Notes: generated by a model not told the origin, from the sequence alone. A stretch of DNA of 64,000 bases from JBBIRG01 sp964410965 (GCA_964410965.1 CAYPIY010000002.1:124001-188000), one strand, 5' to 3'; counted from the first letter of the stretch, positions 8,353 to 18,338 are shown. Numbers and translations: made by a program.

Positions 8353-9951
8353 CTACTTCGCCAGCCACACCGTCTTGAATTTCCGTATCGACGTCGAATG
8401 CAGCTGGAAATTGATCACGTTCTCTTTCATCGGTACGATGGAATTGGCGTGAGCGATGGTCATCCAGGGCATATCCTGATTGAATTTCTCGCAGGCTTTT
8501 TTGTACAGGTTGCTCCGTTCCATCGGGTCGGCTACGGCGCGGCCTTTCTGAATCAGCCGGTGCATTTCATCGTCCGCGTAAAAGGCGATGTTCGTTGACG
8601 GCAATTTCTTTGTTACTTCCTTGTCCAACAGAGGATAAAAGAAATTATCCGGGTCCGGTATGTCCGCGATCCATCCCACGATAGCCATGTCGTGTTCGCC
8701 CCGGTAAATCTTTTCGAGATAAGTCTGCCACGGATGGGTAATGATTTCCAGCTCGATTCCGATTTTTGCCAGATCAGCCTGTATCATCTTTGCCGCTTTA
8801 TCAGGTTCTGGCATATATTCGCGCGAGATCGGCATCGTCCAGAGCGTGGTTTTGAATCCTCCTGAGAAACCCGATTCAGTTAAAAGTTTCTTCGCTTCGC
8901 CGGGATTATGAGGAGTTGCGCGTATTTCCTCATTGTAACCGGTCAGCACCGGGGGAATGGGGTTTTTCGCCGGCCTTCCGAAATTGCCGTATACAGTCTG
9001 GACGAGTTTGTCACGGTCGACGCCCATCACGATCGCTTTTCGAACTTTGATATTGTCAAACGGTTTCTTCTTCATGTTCATCGCCATGTAAGAAATATTC
9101 AGTCCGGGCTGTTTGACAATTTTGATGCCCGGCGTATTTTCGATCTCAGCCATGTCGGCTTTGTCCGGTACGCCCATGATATTCGCTTCGCCTGATTTGA
9201 GCGTTTCCCAGCGCGTACGGGCGTCAGGCACCGGCTTTAATACCAGCGAATCAATATACGGACGCCCGTTCCAGTATTTGTCAAACGCCGTCAGCAGAAC
9301 CGTACCGTCCTGATTCCAGGACCGGAAGACGAACGGTCCGGCGCCCACAGGATTCTTATAAAAATCTTTCCCTGATTTTTTCATCGCGGTCGGGCTGATG
9401 ACGGACATGGCGTTCAGCGTCAGTATGGTCAGGAAAGTGGCGTCCGGTTTGAAAAGTTTGAATGAGACCGTCGAATCATTAACCGCGCTGATGCTTTTCA
9501 CGACCGACTTCAGGTTGAACAATTTCCATGCGTAATCGCGTCCCTCTGAAAAATGCGGATGTTTCTCGTTGAACTGGCTCTCGAAGCTGAAGATGACGGC
9601 TTCGGCGTTGACCGGAGTGCCGTCATGGAAAGTCATGCCCGGCCGCAGGATAAAGGTATAGTCAAGACCATCCGCGGAAATAGTCCATGATTTGGCAAGG
9701 CATGGATCAATTCCGCTGCGGCCAGCCCGTTGTTCTACCAGTCCCTCAAAAATATTCGCTACAATGACGGATGATTCGGTTTCCCTTGAAATTGCCGGAT
9801 CTAACGTAACCGGGGATCCGCTTTTGGCGTAGATCAATGTTCCTCCGTACTGGGGTTTTGATAAATCGATTTCGGTTGTTTTTTTATCGCCCTTTCCGCA
9901 GCCGTTCAGCAATACGACCAGAAGAGCGAAAATGATTTTTTTGCTGTTCAT
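8353..9951 (-). CDS. ABC transporter solute-binding lipoprotein, family 5 (oligopeptide/DppA-OppA type)
   Basis: The protein has 532 residues. The ATG at 9951 is preferred because GAGG sits six bases upstream; the GTG four codons earlier would overlap that site. It has a lipoprotein signal with lipobox LLNGC. The family 5 fold is seen in GGTLIYAKSGSPVTLDPA, the conserved WTISADGLDYTFILRPGMTFHDG, the KPVPDARTRWETLKSGEANI segment and FDNIKVRKAIVMGVDR. These proteins bind peptides or similar ligands in the periplasm and deliver them to a membrane permease. No permease or ATPase gene is adjacent, so it is an orphan that probably uses a transporter encoded elsewhere. It is the first gene of the minus-strand run that continues to 1698. 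Confidence 0.92.
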   Translation of the reverse strand: MNSKKIIFALLVVLLNGCGKGDKKTTEIDLSKPQYGGTLIYAKSGSPVTLDPAISRETESSVIVANIFEGLVEQRAGRSGIDPCLAKSWTISADGLDYTFILRPGMTFHDGTPVNAEAVIFSFESQFNEKHPHFSEGRDYAWKLFNLKSVVKSISAVNDSTVSFKLFKPDATFLTILTLNAMSVISPTAMKKSGKDFYKNPVGAGPFVFRSWNQDGTVLLTAFDKYWNGRPYIDSLVLKPVPDARTRWETLKSGEANIMGVPDKADMAEIENTPGIKIVKQPGLNISYMAMNMKKKPFDNIKVRKAIVMGVDRDKLVQTVYGNFGRPAKNPIPPVLTGYNEEIRATPHNPGEAKKLLTESGFSGGFKTTLWTMPISREYMPEPDKAAKMIQADLAKIGIELEIITHPWQTYLEKIYRGEHDMAIVGWIADIPDPDNFFYPLLDKEVTKKLPSTNIAFYADDEMHRLIQKGRAVADPMERSNLYKKACEKFNQDMPWMTIAHANSIVPMKENVINFQLHSTSIRKFKTVWLAK

Positions 9952-10181
9952 GTTACGCCTCACCGTTAAATATTTCTAGAATCATATAATCCCCCGGTAT
10001 GATCTGGTTACATACGGGCGGTCAATTTGTTTTCTGAATAAATCTAATCAAAATATAAATGACAACAAACAAAATTTCATTCAAACTTTAATAAACTTCT
10101 TTTGGTTGTTAAAAAATTGATGTTTTTTAACCTTCAAATTAAATTGCGATCAGGTAATGGCTGAGTCCGGAACGGGAACGC
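9952..10181. other. AT-rich intergenic region between htpG and the solute-binding protein gene
   Basis: This 230 bp region between two genes on the same strand contains A/T runs. It presumably holds the promoter of the solute-binding protein operon. I see no clear hairpin or small gene. Confidence 0.4.
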
Positions 10182-12056
10182 CTAAACTTTTTCCGAATGT
10201 TCAACCATCAGCTTAGACAGTATTTTTGCGAGTCCGACGGGATCTTTGGGTTTCGCTCCTTCCAGCACCAGCGCCTGCTCAAAGAGCAGTTTTGAGTAAT
10301 CTTTCAGAACCGCGTTTTGTTTATCGTTTTCGAAGATCCGGTGCATAGCTTCTACCAGCGGATGGACGGGATTGATTTCGAGAATGCGTTTCTGATCGGT
10401 AACCTTCTGACCCATCGCTTTCAGGATGCGTTCCATGTTCGCATCCATGTCATCTTCTCCGGCGACAAGGCAGCAGACCGAATCCGTAAGCCGCACTGAA
10501 AACCGGACGTCTTTGACGTCGTCTTTCAGTTCGTCACGGATTAGATCGAGAAGTTTGTCGAATTTCTTTTCAGCGGCCTTACGCTCTGAGTCTTTCTTTT
10601 CATCAAGTTTGATATCGCCCTTGACAACCGATTTTAATGTTTTGCCGGAATGTTCCAGGTCAGGCGCAATGAAGTCGTCAATCTCATCCAGGAAGAACAG
10701 CACTTCATATCCTTTTTCGCGTATGGATTCCAGATATGGCGAATTTTCAAGTTCGCTGCGGGACGTTCCCGATATGTAGTAAATCGCGTCCTGCCCTTCT
10801 TTCATCCGGCCGGCGTAATCCTTCAGTGAGGTCAGTTTCCCGGGCTCCGTGTTTGTTGATTCGAACAGAAGAAGCTCTTTGATCGTGTCTTTCCGGGAAT
10901 GATCCATGTACACGCCTTCTTTCAGGGCTTTGCGGAATTCCTGGTAAAATGCGAGATACGTCTCAGGTTCTTTTTCTTTCATGTCTGCGAGCGTGTCGAG
11001 GACTTTTTTCACGACGTTTTTCTTCATCACCTCGATTTGTTTGTTGGCCTGAAGGATTTCCCGCGACACATTCAGAGGAAGATCGCCGGATTCGACGACG
11101 CCTTTCACGAAACGAAGATAGACCGGCAGCAGTTCCTCGCAATGATCCATGATCTGCACGCGCCGGACGTACAGCATCGGCCCGATTTTGTAATCGCGAT
11201 AAAACATGTCAAACGGGGCTTTCGCGGGAATGAACAGCAGCGCCGAAAATTCCGTCGTGCCCTCGGCTTTGAAATGAATCACGCGGACGGGATCGGTAAA
11301 ATCATGTGAAACGTGTTTGTAAAATTCGTTGTACTCTTCTGCCGTTATGGTGTTCTTATCTTTCAGCCAGATTGCCTTGCGCGAATTCAGCACCTGTTCT
11401 TCGGTTATTTTATCCTTCGTTACGTCCATGCATATCGGGTGTTCGACATAATCGGAATATTTACGGACAATGCTCCTGATTTCCCATTCGTCGAGATATT
11501 TCCGTTCGTCTTCCTTCAGATAAAGAATAACGTCGGTTCCGCGATTATCCTTTTCAAACGATTCTACGGTGAAGGTGCCGTCGGCTTTGGATTCCCATCG
11601 CACGGCTTCTTCTTTGGAATCGCCCGCTTTCCGGGAAATCACGACCACTTTATCGGCGACCATAAACGAAGAATAAAATCCGACGCCGAACTGGCCGATC
11701 ACTTCAGGATGATCCTTGACGTCTTTTTCCGTCAGCTGGCGGATGAATTCCTTCGTTCCCGAGTGAGCGATCGTCCCGAGCGCCTTGATAATTTCTTCAG
11801 TGTTCATTCCGATACCGTTATCGCTGATGGTCAGCTGGCCTGTGTCCTTATCGGCCTTTATTTTAATGCGCCAATCGGAATCGCCTTCGAGGAGCGCGGC
11901 GTCGGTCAGTGATTCGTAACGCAAACGGTCGATCGCGTCGGAAGAGTTGGAAATCAGTTCCCGCAGGAATATTTCCTTGTGTGAATACAGCGAATGAATC
12001 ATCAGGTCGAGCAGTTGTTTCACTTCGGTCTTGAATTCAAAGGTTTGATCGGACAT
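10182..12056 (-). CDS. htpG: Molecular chaperone HtpG (Hsp90)
   Basis: The protein has 624 residues, the usual size. The start at 12056 gives MSDQTFEFKTEVKQLLDLMI and has AAGGA upstream; the frame extends further but without homology. The GHKL ATPase domain shows LRELISNSSDAIDRLR, ISDNGIGMN and GQFGVGFYSSFMVADKV. The middle domain has VRRVQIMDHCEELLPVYLRFVKGVVESGDLPLNVSRE and the C-terminal dimerisation region ends near MVEHSEKV. It folds or remodels client proteins in the cytoplasm with ATP. It is monocistronic, with the solute-binding protein gene 230 bp downstream and the racemase divergent upstream. Confidence 0.98.
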   Translation of the reverse strand: MSDQTFEFKTEVKQLLDLMIHSLYSHKEIFLRELISNSSDAIDRLRYESLTDAALLEGDSDWRIKIKADKDTGQLTISDNGIGMNTEEIIKALGTIAHSGTKEFIRQLTEKDVKDHPEVIGQFGVGFYSSFMVADKVVVISRKAGDSKEEAVRWESKADGTFTVESFEKDNRGTDVILYLKEDERKYLDEWEIRSIVRKYSDYVEHPICMDVTKDKITEEQVLNSRKAIWLKDKNTITAEEYNEFYKHVSHDFTDPVRVIHFKAEGTTEFSALLFIPAKAPFDMFYRDYKIGPMLYVRRVQIMDHCEELLPVYLRFVKGVVESGDLPLNVSREILQANKQIEVMKKNVVKKVLDTLADMKEKEPETYLAFYQEFRKALKEGVYMDHSRKDTIKELLLFESTNTEPGKLTSLKDYAGRMKEGQDAIYYISGTSRSELENSPYLESIREKGYEVLFFLDEIDDFIAPDLEHSGKTLKSVVKGDIKLDEKKDSERKAAEKKFDKLLDLIRDELKDDVKDVRFSVRLTDSVCCLVAGEDDMDANMERILKAMGQKVTDQKRILEINPVHPLVEAMHRIFENDKQNAVLKDYSKLLFEQALVLEGAKPKDPVGLAKILSKLMVEHSEKV

Positions 12057-12388
12057 AGTCAGTTTTTTCCTTTCTGGTTTTTTGAAATCGGAGTAAAACA
12101 AGTACGGTTGTGCTTAAATATACAAGTTGAATCGTTAAAAATCAATCGATATGAAGCGGATGCGTTTCATGAACAGCCGGAATTGCTTCTGACAGCTGAT
12201 GTCTCTTCAGATGACAGCGCTGGTGATTCTTCGAAACGGCAAAACGCTGATGTTTTTCTGATCTGAGATTATGTGCTTCTGAATCCTTATGAAAACCCGA
12301 ACACCGCTATTGATAAAAAATTAATAACAAATCGGATATTGTATCGTATCAGGAAAGTGAGATTCAAAGTTCAGGCGAAAGGACTTTT
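12057..12388. other. Divergent promoter region between htpG and the racemase gene
   Basis: This 332 bp stretch separates the two divergent start codons and must hold both promoters. It is AT-rich near each gene. I could not pick a convincing -35/-10 pair or a CIRCE-type inverted repeat, and I see no small gene. Confidence 0.5.
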
Positions 12389-13078
12389 ATGAAAACGATC
12401 GGATTAGTAGGCGGCACAGGCTGGGTTTCGACGATAGAGTATTACCGCATTATCAATGAAGAAGTCAACTGCAGGCTCGGCGGAATGCAGTTTGCGCGTT
12501 GCATTCTGTATTCGGTGAATTACGGAGACATTGCGACGTTTAACAAAATTAAAGATTACGATTCGGTCGGCAGTCTGATCGCCGAAGCGGCCGCTAAAGT
12601 TGAAAAAGCCGGAGCGGATTGTATCGTATTATGCGCTAATACGCTTTACCGTTTTACGGAAATCGTTGAGCAGAAAACAAGCGTCCCCATCATCCATATT
12701 GCAGATGCGGCGGGAAAAGAAATTAATAAAAAGGGATTTGCAAAAATCGGCCTGCTCGGCACCAAACAGACCATGGAACTGGATTTCTACAAAAAGAAAT
12801 TAGCCACGATGGGAATTGAATCGCGTATACCCGGTGAGCCGGACAGGGATTTTATACAGCAAACCATTGAAAAGGAATTAATAAAAAACATCATCAGCGA
12901 AGAATCGAAAAGCCGGTTCAAGTCCATCATTCGCGGTCTTTCGGCAAATGGCGCACAAGCTATCGTTCTCGGCTGTACGGAAATCCCGTTGCTCATCAAG
13001 CAAACCGACATTGACATCCCGCTGATCGACACGCTCGACATTCACGCAAAAGCGGCGGTGGATTTCGCAGTGTCATGA
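12389..13078 (+). CDS. Aspartate/glutamate (amino acid) racemase
   Basis: The protein has 229 residues. It begins MKTIGLVGGTGWVSTIEYYR, the typical N-terminus of RacX/YgeA-type racemases, and carries the two catalytic cysteine neighbourhoods of the Asp/Glu racemase fold, CANTLYRF and LGCTEIPLL. These cofactor-free enzymes interconvert L- and D-amino acids in the cytoplasm using a Cys pair as acid and base. The start is supported by AAAGGA six bases upstream. It is a single gene, convergent with the secreted protein gene downstream. The exact substrate cannot be read from the sequence. Confidence 0.92.
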   Translation: MKTIGLVGGTGWVSTIEYYRIINEEVNCRLGGMQFARCILYSVNYGDIATFNKIKDYDSVGSLIAEAAAKVEKAGADCIVLCANTLYRFTEIVEQKTSVPIIHIADAAGKEINKKGFAKIGLLGTKQTMELDFYKKKLATMGIESRIPGEPDRDFIQQTIEKELIKNIISEESKSRFKSIIRGLSANGAQAIVLGCTEIPLLIKQTDIDIPLIDTLDIHAKAAVDFAVS

Positions 13079-13100
13079 TTTACCAAAAACAGTAATACGT

Positions 13101-14960
13101 TTATTTATTATTTAATTTATACCCGACAACCCTATTATCCCTAAATGTCGGAATAATCAGCATTTTTTTCTCAGGAATATACACAAAATCGGCGATATTT
13201 CTCTGAGGTGTTTTCGTGTTCAGAATCATCTTTTTAACGCCTGATCCATGAACCATAAATAGCCGGCCGTTATTGTCTCCGGCAAGGTATTGATTATCGC
13301 CGGTCACGGCAAATCCGTCCAATAAAGCTCCCTTGCCTATAAACAGGGCTGAACCCCATTCCTTGGTTTTAATATTTATCGATTTCATCGTTCCGCTTCC
13401 GGACGCGCCGATCCATAATGTTCCTTCCTCCGCGAACAGCACGTTCGCGCCGGCGATGTCCTGGCTCTGATGCCAGATACTGAATGTGTCTTTGTCTAAC
13501 GTATAAATTGCCCCGGCCCTGGTATCAGAAATAAAAATCTTTCCTTGCTTTGTTATTACTATGTCGTTCAGAAAACCTGGATTCAATACCGGATACCGCC
13601 GTATTACTTTTCCGGAATCAGGATCAATGACCGACAGGCCGTTGCGTTCCACACAATACAACAGGTCTTTATAAATCGCCAGGCCGGTAGGACGCATGAC
13701 ATCGGTGATCCATTTCAGTTTGACAATGTCACCGTTAGTTTTGATTATATTGATTGAACCGCTTTTTTCGTCCATGAAAGACGAAACATAACAAACATCC
13801 CGTTTCGTATCGTAAATAACAGACTCCGGAACGGGAATGGTATTCCGGATGGTCCACTCTTCATTCAGGATTCCATCTTTAAAGATGGCATCTTCATCCC
13901 GGAACATGAATCCCCATCCCCCCATGGATTCGCCGACCATGATCAACAGTTCATTATCGCCTTTCTGCAGCGGAAGGAACACAACATCGTTGTAACCGAC
14001 AATCCCGAGAAACGAATCGTCCCTCGAACGATAGGCGCTGTTGCCGAAAAAAACGGGTTTTTTATTCAGAAACACCGTGATGTAATCACTGTAACCGAAA
14101 CCGACGCGCACAGTTTTATCAGCGTCCGATTTAATAATCGTCTTTGCGAAAATACAGTCGCCGAGCTGGTTTTTCCGACCGTGGTAACGTGAAATATCTA
14201 CCATTCCGGTATGATCGGCTGCGGCTTTCCGCCAGGTAACTTGTTTCATCAGGTCGTTTTCGGGAAATTCTTCAAAACTGACATCCGCAAGAGAAAACAC
14301 CTGCGATATGTCCCAGTCAGAAAAGAAGCCGACGACATTTTCCTTTTCATAATACATTTTCAGATCGCTCCCGGAAGACGATGTAAATTTAAAATTAGAA
14401 AAATAAGATGTGTTATCGCCGAACAGCGCTAATGACCCTTTGCTTGTCCCGTGCGCGAGATCCGTAATTTCCATAACGGGATTGCCTGTATTGTTCCAAT
14501 AAAGACGCGCCTGCGATCCGCCGACTTCAATCCTTATTTTATTCCATTGATTTGCGGGAATATCAAGCCGGCTGCTTTTTCCTTCGCCTGAAAATAACTG
14601 CCAGCTGTCCAGCCCGTTGAATGTTCCGACATACTGAAGGGCGTCGCCGTAAAGACCCGCCCGGTGCGGACGTATGTACACCCGCTCGTAATTCTGCTGA
14701 TCGGTCATACGGAACACGACGCCGGGATACGCCCGCTGACCCGGAACCGTGTAAACCTCAACTTCAATGGTTCCGTCTTCAAACATGACGTCCTTCAAAA
14801 ACGCCGAACCTTTCAGGCATTTCCGGCCGTCGAAGTCCACAACCGCACCCGATGTTATCGTCCATTGACCGGATGAAAAATCAATTACCTTTTCCTGCTG
14901 TCCGAAAAGGAATCCCGCTAAAATAAGACCGCCTGATAAGATCATCATTATGCTTTTCAT
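13101..14960 (-). CDS. Secreted protein: lectin-like N-terminal domain plus beta-propeller
   Basis: The protein has 619 residues with a signal peptide ending near FLFGQ. Residues 22-200 resemble a concanavalin A-like/DUF1080-type sandwich (DFSSGQWTITSG, FEDGTIEVEVYTVPG, WNKIRIEVGGSQARLYWN). A middle segment (residues 215-370) has strands such as VFLNKKPVFFGNSAYRSRD and GDNELLIMVGESMGGWGFMF, which fit a carbohydrate-binding jelly roll. The C-terminal third reads as an NHL/SMP-30-type propeller (YCVERNGLSVIDPDSGKV, IFISDTRAGAIYTLDKD, GDNNGRLFMVHGSG). A sugar- or lactone-related role is possible, but no catalytic residues could be assigned. It is a single gene with no operon partner. Confidence 0.7.
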   Translation of the reverse strand: MKSIMMILSGGLILAGFLFGQQEKVIDFSSGQWTITSGAVVDFDGRKCLKGSAFLKDVMFEDGTIEVEVYTVPGQRAYPGVVFRMTDQQNYERVYIRPHRAGLYGDALQYVGTFNGLDSWQLFSGEGKSSRLDIPANQWNKIRIEVGGSQARLYWNNTGNPVMEITDLAHGTSKGSLALFGDNTSYFSNFKFTSSSGSDLKMYYEKENVVGFFSDWDISQVFSLADVSFEEFPENDLMKQVTWRKAAADHTGMVDISRYHGRKNQLGDCIFAKTIIKSDADKTVRVGFGYSDYITVFLNKKPVFFGNSAYRSRDDSFLGIVGYNDVVFLPLQKGDNELLIMVGESMGGWGFMFRDEDAIFKDGILNEEWTIRNTIPVPESVIYDTKRDVCYVSSFMDEKSGSINIIKTNGDIVKLKWITDVMRPTGLAIYKDLLYCVERNGLSVIDPDSGKVIRRYPVLNPGFLNDIVITKQGKIFISDTRAGAIYTLDKDTFSIWHQSQDIAGANVLFAEEGTLWIGASGSGTMKSINIKTKEWGSALFIGKGALLDGFAVTGDNQYLAGDNNGRLFMVHGSGVKKMILNTKTPQRNIADFVYIPEKKMLIIPTFRDNRVVGYKLNNK

Positions 14961-15424
14961 ACATTCTCCATGAAATATTTCGGAACGGGCATTACGGTTA
15001 ATCTCAGATAATACGAATAATCAGAATTTTTGTTCCGGTAAACTGAAGACAGACAAACCTGAATAACCGGGCTGATCCCTGGTAAATTTATTCACGGATG
15101 ATCGTTTTCCGTATGCAAGACGCAGAAATACACTTTACCTGACCTTCAGCGGATGTACGAATCGGTTTACTGTAGCAATTAAGAACTCCGGAAAGATCTT
15201 TTTACTTGTTGAATTATTACGGGTCTGAACAAGCCGGGTACTGCAGAAACAAATTCATTTTCGCCGTCGATTTGTCCGATCACTCATTTGCAAAAATTAC
15301 GGCTGTGCTCTACTGGTGAATTGAAACCTTGCAACATTGAAATTATAAAATAAAAGCGCCTATGAATGACTCTGTTCACAGGCGACAAATGGTTTGAATT
15401 TTACCGGCAATAATTATTAATCAA
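14961..15424. other. Intergenic region, 464 bp, no gene seen
   Basis: This lies between two minus-strand genes. It holds the terminator of the small membrane protein gene at its right end (15351-15384) and presumably the promoter of the secreted propeller protein at its left end. No coding pattern, tRNA fold or repeat was recognised. Confidence 0.4.
15351..15384 (-). terminator. Rho-independent terminator of the small membrane protein gene
   Basis: On the minus strand a stem CGCCT-x-TGAA pairs with TTCA-x-AGGCG around an eight-base loop, with one mismatch, and is followed by CTTTTATTTTAT. It lies about 40 bp after the stop codon at 15425. Confidence 0.65.
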
Positions 15425-15820
15425 TCATGTTTTTTTGAGCCGGTTTTTAACAAACATCCCGTAAATCACAATAAACAGCACAGACCACCCTGCGGATATT
15501 AAACCGTAAACAATCATCGCTTCCGGTGACTCCTTGCTGGCTTCAGTGACCAAGCCGAACAGCAGAAAAATTTCACTGATCGCATAGATGGTGATGCCCG
15601 TTTTTTTAATTTTCCATATCATAAAAACCGAAATTACTTTTAATACGCCTGAGAGCATCAGAGTCAGGCACATGAACAGGATATCGCCGGCCATAAATTG
15701 CTTGCTCAGCATTGAAAATAATGCTCCGCCGCCCAGTAAAAAAACCAGCAACCCTCCAATAATGGAAAGAATTCCGAGAATCCTGATTCCTATGGGAACC
15801 GATGTGTTGATATCATTCAT
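15425..15820 (-). CDS. Small four-helix membrane protein, function unknown
   Basis: The protein has 131 residues with four hydrophobic segments: ILGILSIIGGLLVFLLGGGALF, ILFMCLTLMLSGVLKVISVFMIW, AISEIFLLFGLV and YGLISAGWSVLFIVIYGMFV. It has a positively charged C-terminus (KNRLKKT) and no conserved catalytic motif that I recognise. An AGGAG site lies about eleven bases before the ATG, and a hairpin terminator follows, so it is transcribed alone. Confidence 0.7.
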   Translation of the reverse strand: MNDINTSVPIGIRILGILSIIGGLLVFLLGGGALFSMLSKQFMAGDILFMCLTLMLSGVLKVISVFMIWKIKKTGITIYAISEIFLLFGLVTEASKESPEAMIVYGLISAGWSVLFIVIYGMFVKNRLKKT

Positions 15821-15969
15821 ATCGTTCTTGCTCCTTATAATAGGAAAAAAAGTAAATTAAAAATCATCGAATTTATAATAGTCATTCTTATCACATCATA
15901 CAACAAAATATTATATTCTTCTACAAAACAAAAACAAGATTTTCACGGCCATGAAAGATTGCTTTGGTT

Positions 15970-18255
15970 TTAAGTTTTTTTCAGCAGGTGTTTCCATTTC
16001 AGCGCCGCCGTGATCTGTCCCAGCGATATTCCGCCGTCATTCACAGGAAAGGACCGGGGCCAGAATACTTTAAAGCCTTCTTGACTGAGTTTCTGAAGGA
16101 CCAGTTCGAGCAGTCTCTTGTTCTGAAAGCATCCCCCGCCCAGAACTATGGTTTTCAAGCCGATCTTTTTCGCCGTTTCAAGAATCATTTCCGATAAAGT
16201 GACATGAAAACGCGAAGCGACCCGCTGCAGACTGTGATGTTCATATTCCTCTATCATCGAAAGGATCATCGGTTCCCAGTCAATCACCAGCGCATCTTTT
16301 TCTTCCTTAAACCGGAAGGGATAAACCCCGTCACTTTCGACTGCCTCGAATTCAAGTTCCATCGCGGCCTGGCCTTCATAACGGCAAATTTGCCTCAGTC
16401 CCGCAATCGATGCGACTGCATCAAATAACCGGCCAGCGCTAGAGGTGTACACACAATTGATTCTTTGTGATAACATCCGGCTGACGGCTGATAATTCAGT
16501 ATCTGAGAAAGACCGGATCGTGGGCAAACCGAATTTCTCAGGTTTTCCCCGGCTGATCTCATGTAATAAGCCCAGGGCAGAACGCCGGGGTTCTTTGACC
16601 GCCTGATCGCCCCCGGGAAGTAAAAAAGTCCTCAGATGGGCGGCCCTGCGATACGAGTCCTCTTCAATAACAATAAATTCACCTCCCCAGACGGTACCGT
16701 CATCCCCGTAGCCCGTTCCGTCCCATGCCACGCCAAGTACCGGCGGGTCCAGATGGTTCTCGGCCATGCAGGCCGCGATGTGAGCCACATGATGCTGAAC
16801 CGTAAAATGTGGAATTCCGAGGGCAACTGCGTATCCGGTCGATGCATAATCAGGATGAAGGTCGGATATGATTTTAGAAGGGCGAAGCTGGTAAATCGAC
16901 CGGAGATCACTGATCGCCTTCCCGAATGCATCACGGGATTGCAGGGTATCAAGGTCCCCGATGTGCTGGCTGACAAAACACCCGTGATCCCGGTTCAATG
17001 CGACTGTGTTTTTCAGGTGAGCGCCAACAGCAAGCGCGGTTTCGTAACGGCTCTCACTTTGCCCGAGAAGGACGGGCAACGGCGCGTAACCGCGGGCACG
17101 CCTCAAAATCATTTCCCGGCCGTTGACGATCCTGGCGATGGAATCGTCGGCATGCCGTACAATCGGGCGGTTATGCACAAGGAAATAATCGGCGATCCCT
17201 TTCAGCCGCGTAAGCGCCTCATGTTCATCCGTACAGATCGGCTCGTCGGACAGGTTCCCGCTGGTCGCGATTACCGGCCGTTTCAGGAGCCGCATCAGGA
17301 TATGGTGAAGCGGAGAATACGGCAGCATGACTCCAAGGTGCGGATTCCCCGGCGCGACGTCGTCAGACACACCTGTTACCTGCTTGCTTTTCCGAACAAG
17401 TACAATCGGCGACTGAGGTGAATGCAGAAGCTTATGTTCTGATTCCCCGGCTTCACAATAGGATTCAACCCAGGATATATCGGGCGCCATCAGCGCGAAA
17501 GGTTTTTCCTCCCGCCGTTTCCGGCTGCGAAGTTCCCTGAGAGTATCGTCATTTCCGGCGTCCGCCATCAGCAGAAACCCGCCGATACCCTTGACGGCGA
17601 CGATTTTTCCGGACCGGATCTCGGAGGCCGCCTGCTCCAGGGCATCGTGATAAGCCGACAAGCGGGTGCCCGAACCATCCCAGAACTCCAGGTGAGGGCC
17701 GCAGACTGGGCAAGCGTTCGGCTGCGCGTGAAAGCGACGGTTCTCCGGATCGGAATATTCTTTCAGGCAGACACCGCACATCGGAAATACTTTCATCGAC
17801 GTGTTCGGCCGGTCATAGGGCAGATCCTCAATGATCGTAAAACGCGGGCCGCAATTCGTGCAATTGGTAAACGGATACAGGTACCTGCGGTCATTCGGGC
17901 TGAATATTTCCTCCAGGCAGTCCGGACATGTAGCAATATCGGGAAGAATAATAGCGGATTTTTCCCCGGAAACAGAACTCACCTGTATCTCGAAACCGGA
18001 ATAACCCGCTGGTTCAAGATAAGCGCATTCGAGATCCTGGATAAACGCATGCGGCGGTTTTTCATTTTCGATGCTCTGCAGAAACTCTTTCAGGTCATCC
18101 TCATTCCCTTCGGCTTCAATAAGGACTCCCTGAGAGGAATTATTGATGAATCCAGCCAGATGATATTTTTTCGCAAGACGGTATATGAACGGCCTGAATC
18201 CGACTCCCTGAACCGCTCCCGTAATCAATATGCGCAAACGCTGACTTTCTCCCAT
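15970..18255 (-). CDS. hypF: [NiFe] hydrogenase maturation carbamoyltransferase HypF
   Basis: The protein has 761 residues, full length for HypF. In order it shows an acylphosphatase domain (ITGAVQGVGFRPFIYRLA, residues 10-27), a double zinc-finger region (CPDC...CTNCG and CGVC...CPVCG, roughly residues 110-195), a YrdC-like domain (residues 200-385) and a Kae1-like domain with HVAHIAACM, GVAWDGTGYGDDG and GGGCFQNKRLLE. HypF makes and transfers the carbamoyl group that becomes the cyanide ligands of the NiFe centre, passing it to HypE. AAGG lies seven bases before the ATG. No other hyp or hydrogenase gene is in the window, so its partners must be elsewhere. Confidence 0.97.
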   Translation of the reverse strand: MGESQRLRILITGAVQGVGFRPFIYRLAKKYHLAGFINNSSQGVLIEAEGNEDDLKEFLQSIENEKPPHAFIQDLECAYLEPAGYSGFEIQVSSVSGEKSAIILPDIATCPDCLEEIFSPNDRRYLYPFTNCTNCGPRFTIIEDLPYDRPNTSMKVFPMCGVCLKEYSDPENRRFHAQPNACPVCGPHLEFWDGSGTRLSAYHDALEQAASEIRSGKIVAVKGIGGFLLMADAGNDDTLRELRSRKRREEKPFALMAPDISWVESYCEAGESEHKLLHSPQSPIVLVRKSKQVTGVSDDVAPGNPHLGVMLPYSPLHHILMRLLKRPVIATSGNLSDEPICTDEHEALTRLKGIADYFLVHNRPIVRHADDSIARIVNGREMILRRARGYAPLPVLLGQSESRYETALAVGAHLKNTVALNRDHGCFVSQHIGDLDTLQSRDAFGKAISDLRSIYQLRPSKIISDLHPDYASTGYAVALGIPHFTVQHHVAHIAACMAENHLDPPVLGVAWDGTGYGDDGTVWGGEFIVIEEDSYRRAAHLRTFLLPGGDQAVKEPRRSALGLLHEISRGKPEKFGLPTIRSFSDTELSAVSRMLSQRINCVYTSSAGRLFDAVASIAGLRQICRYEGQAAMELEFEAVESDGVYPFRFKEEKDALVIDWEPMILSMIEEYEHHSLQRVASRFHVTLSEMILETAKKIGLKTIVLGGGCFQNKRLLELVLQKLSQEGFKVFWPRSFPVNDGGISLGQITAALKWKHLLKKT

Positions 18256-18338
18256 GAAAACCTTATGCTTGTTATTCTGTATTGAAAACTCGTCCGAAGC
18301 CGGATAGCCCCAGACTTGAACCCGGATTCATTTTCGTA

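Noticed and set aside
11313..11912. Plus-strand frames opposite htpG
   Set aside because: They mirror the htpG codon pattern and have no homology features.
14961..15424. tRNA or small RNA gene in the gap
   Set aside because: No cloverleaf-like set of stems or conserved T-loop sequence could be found by eye.
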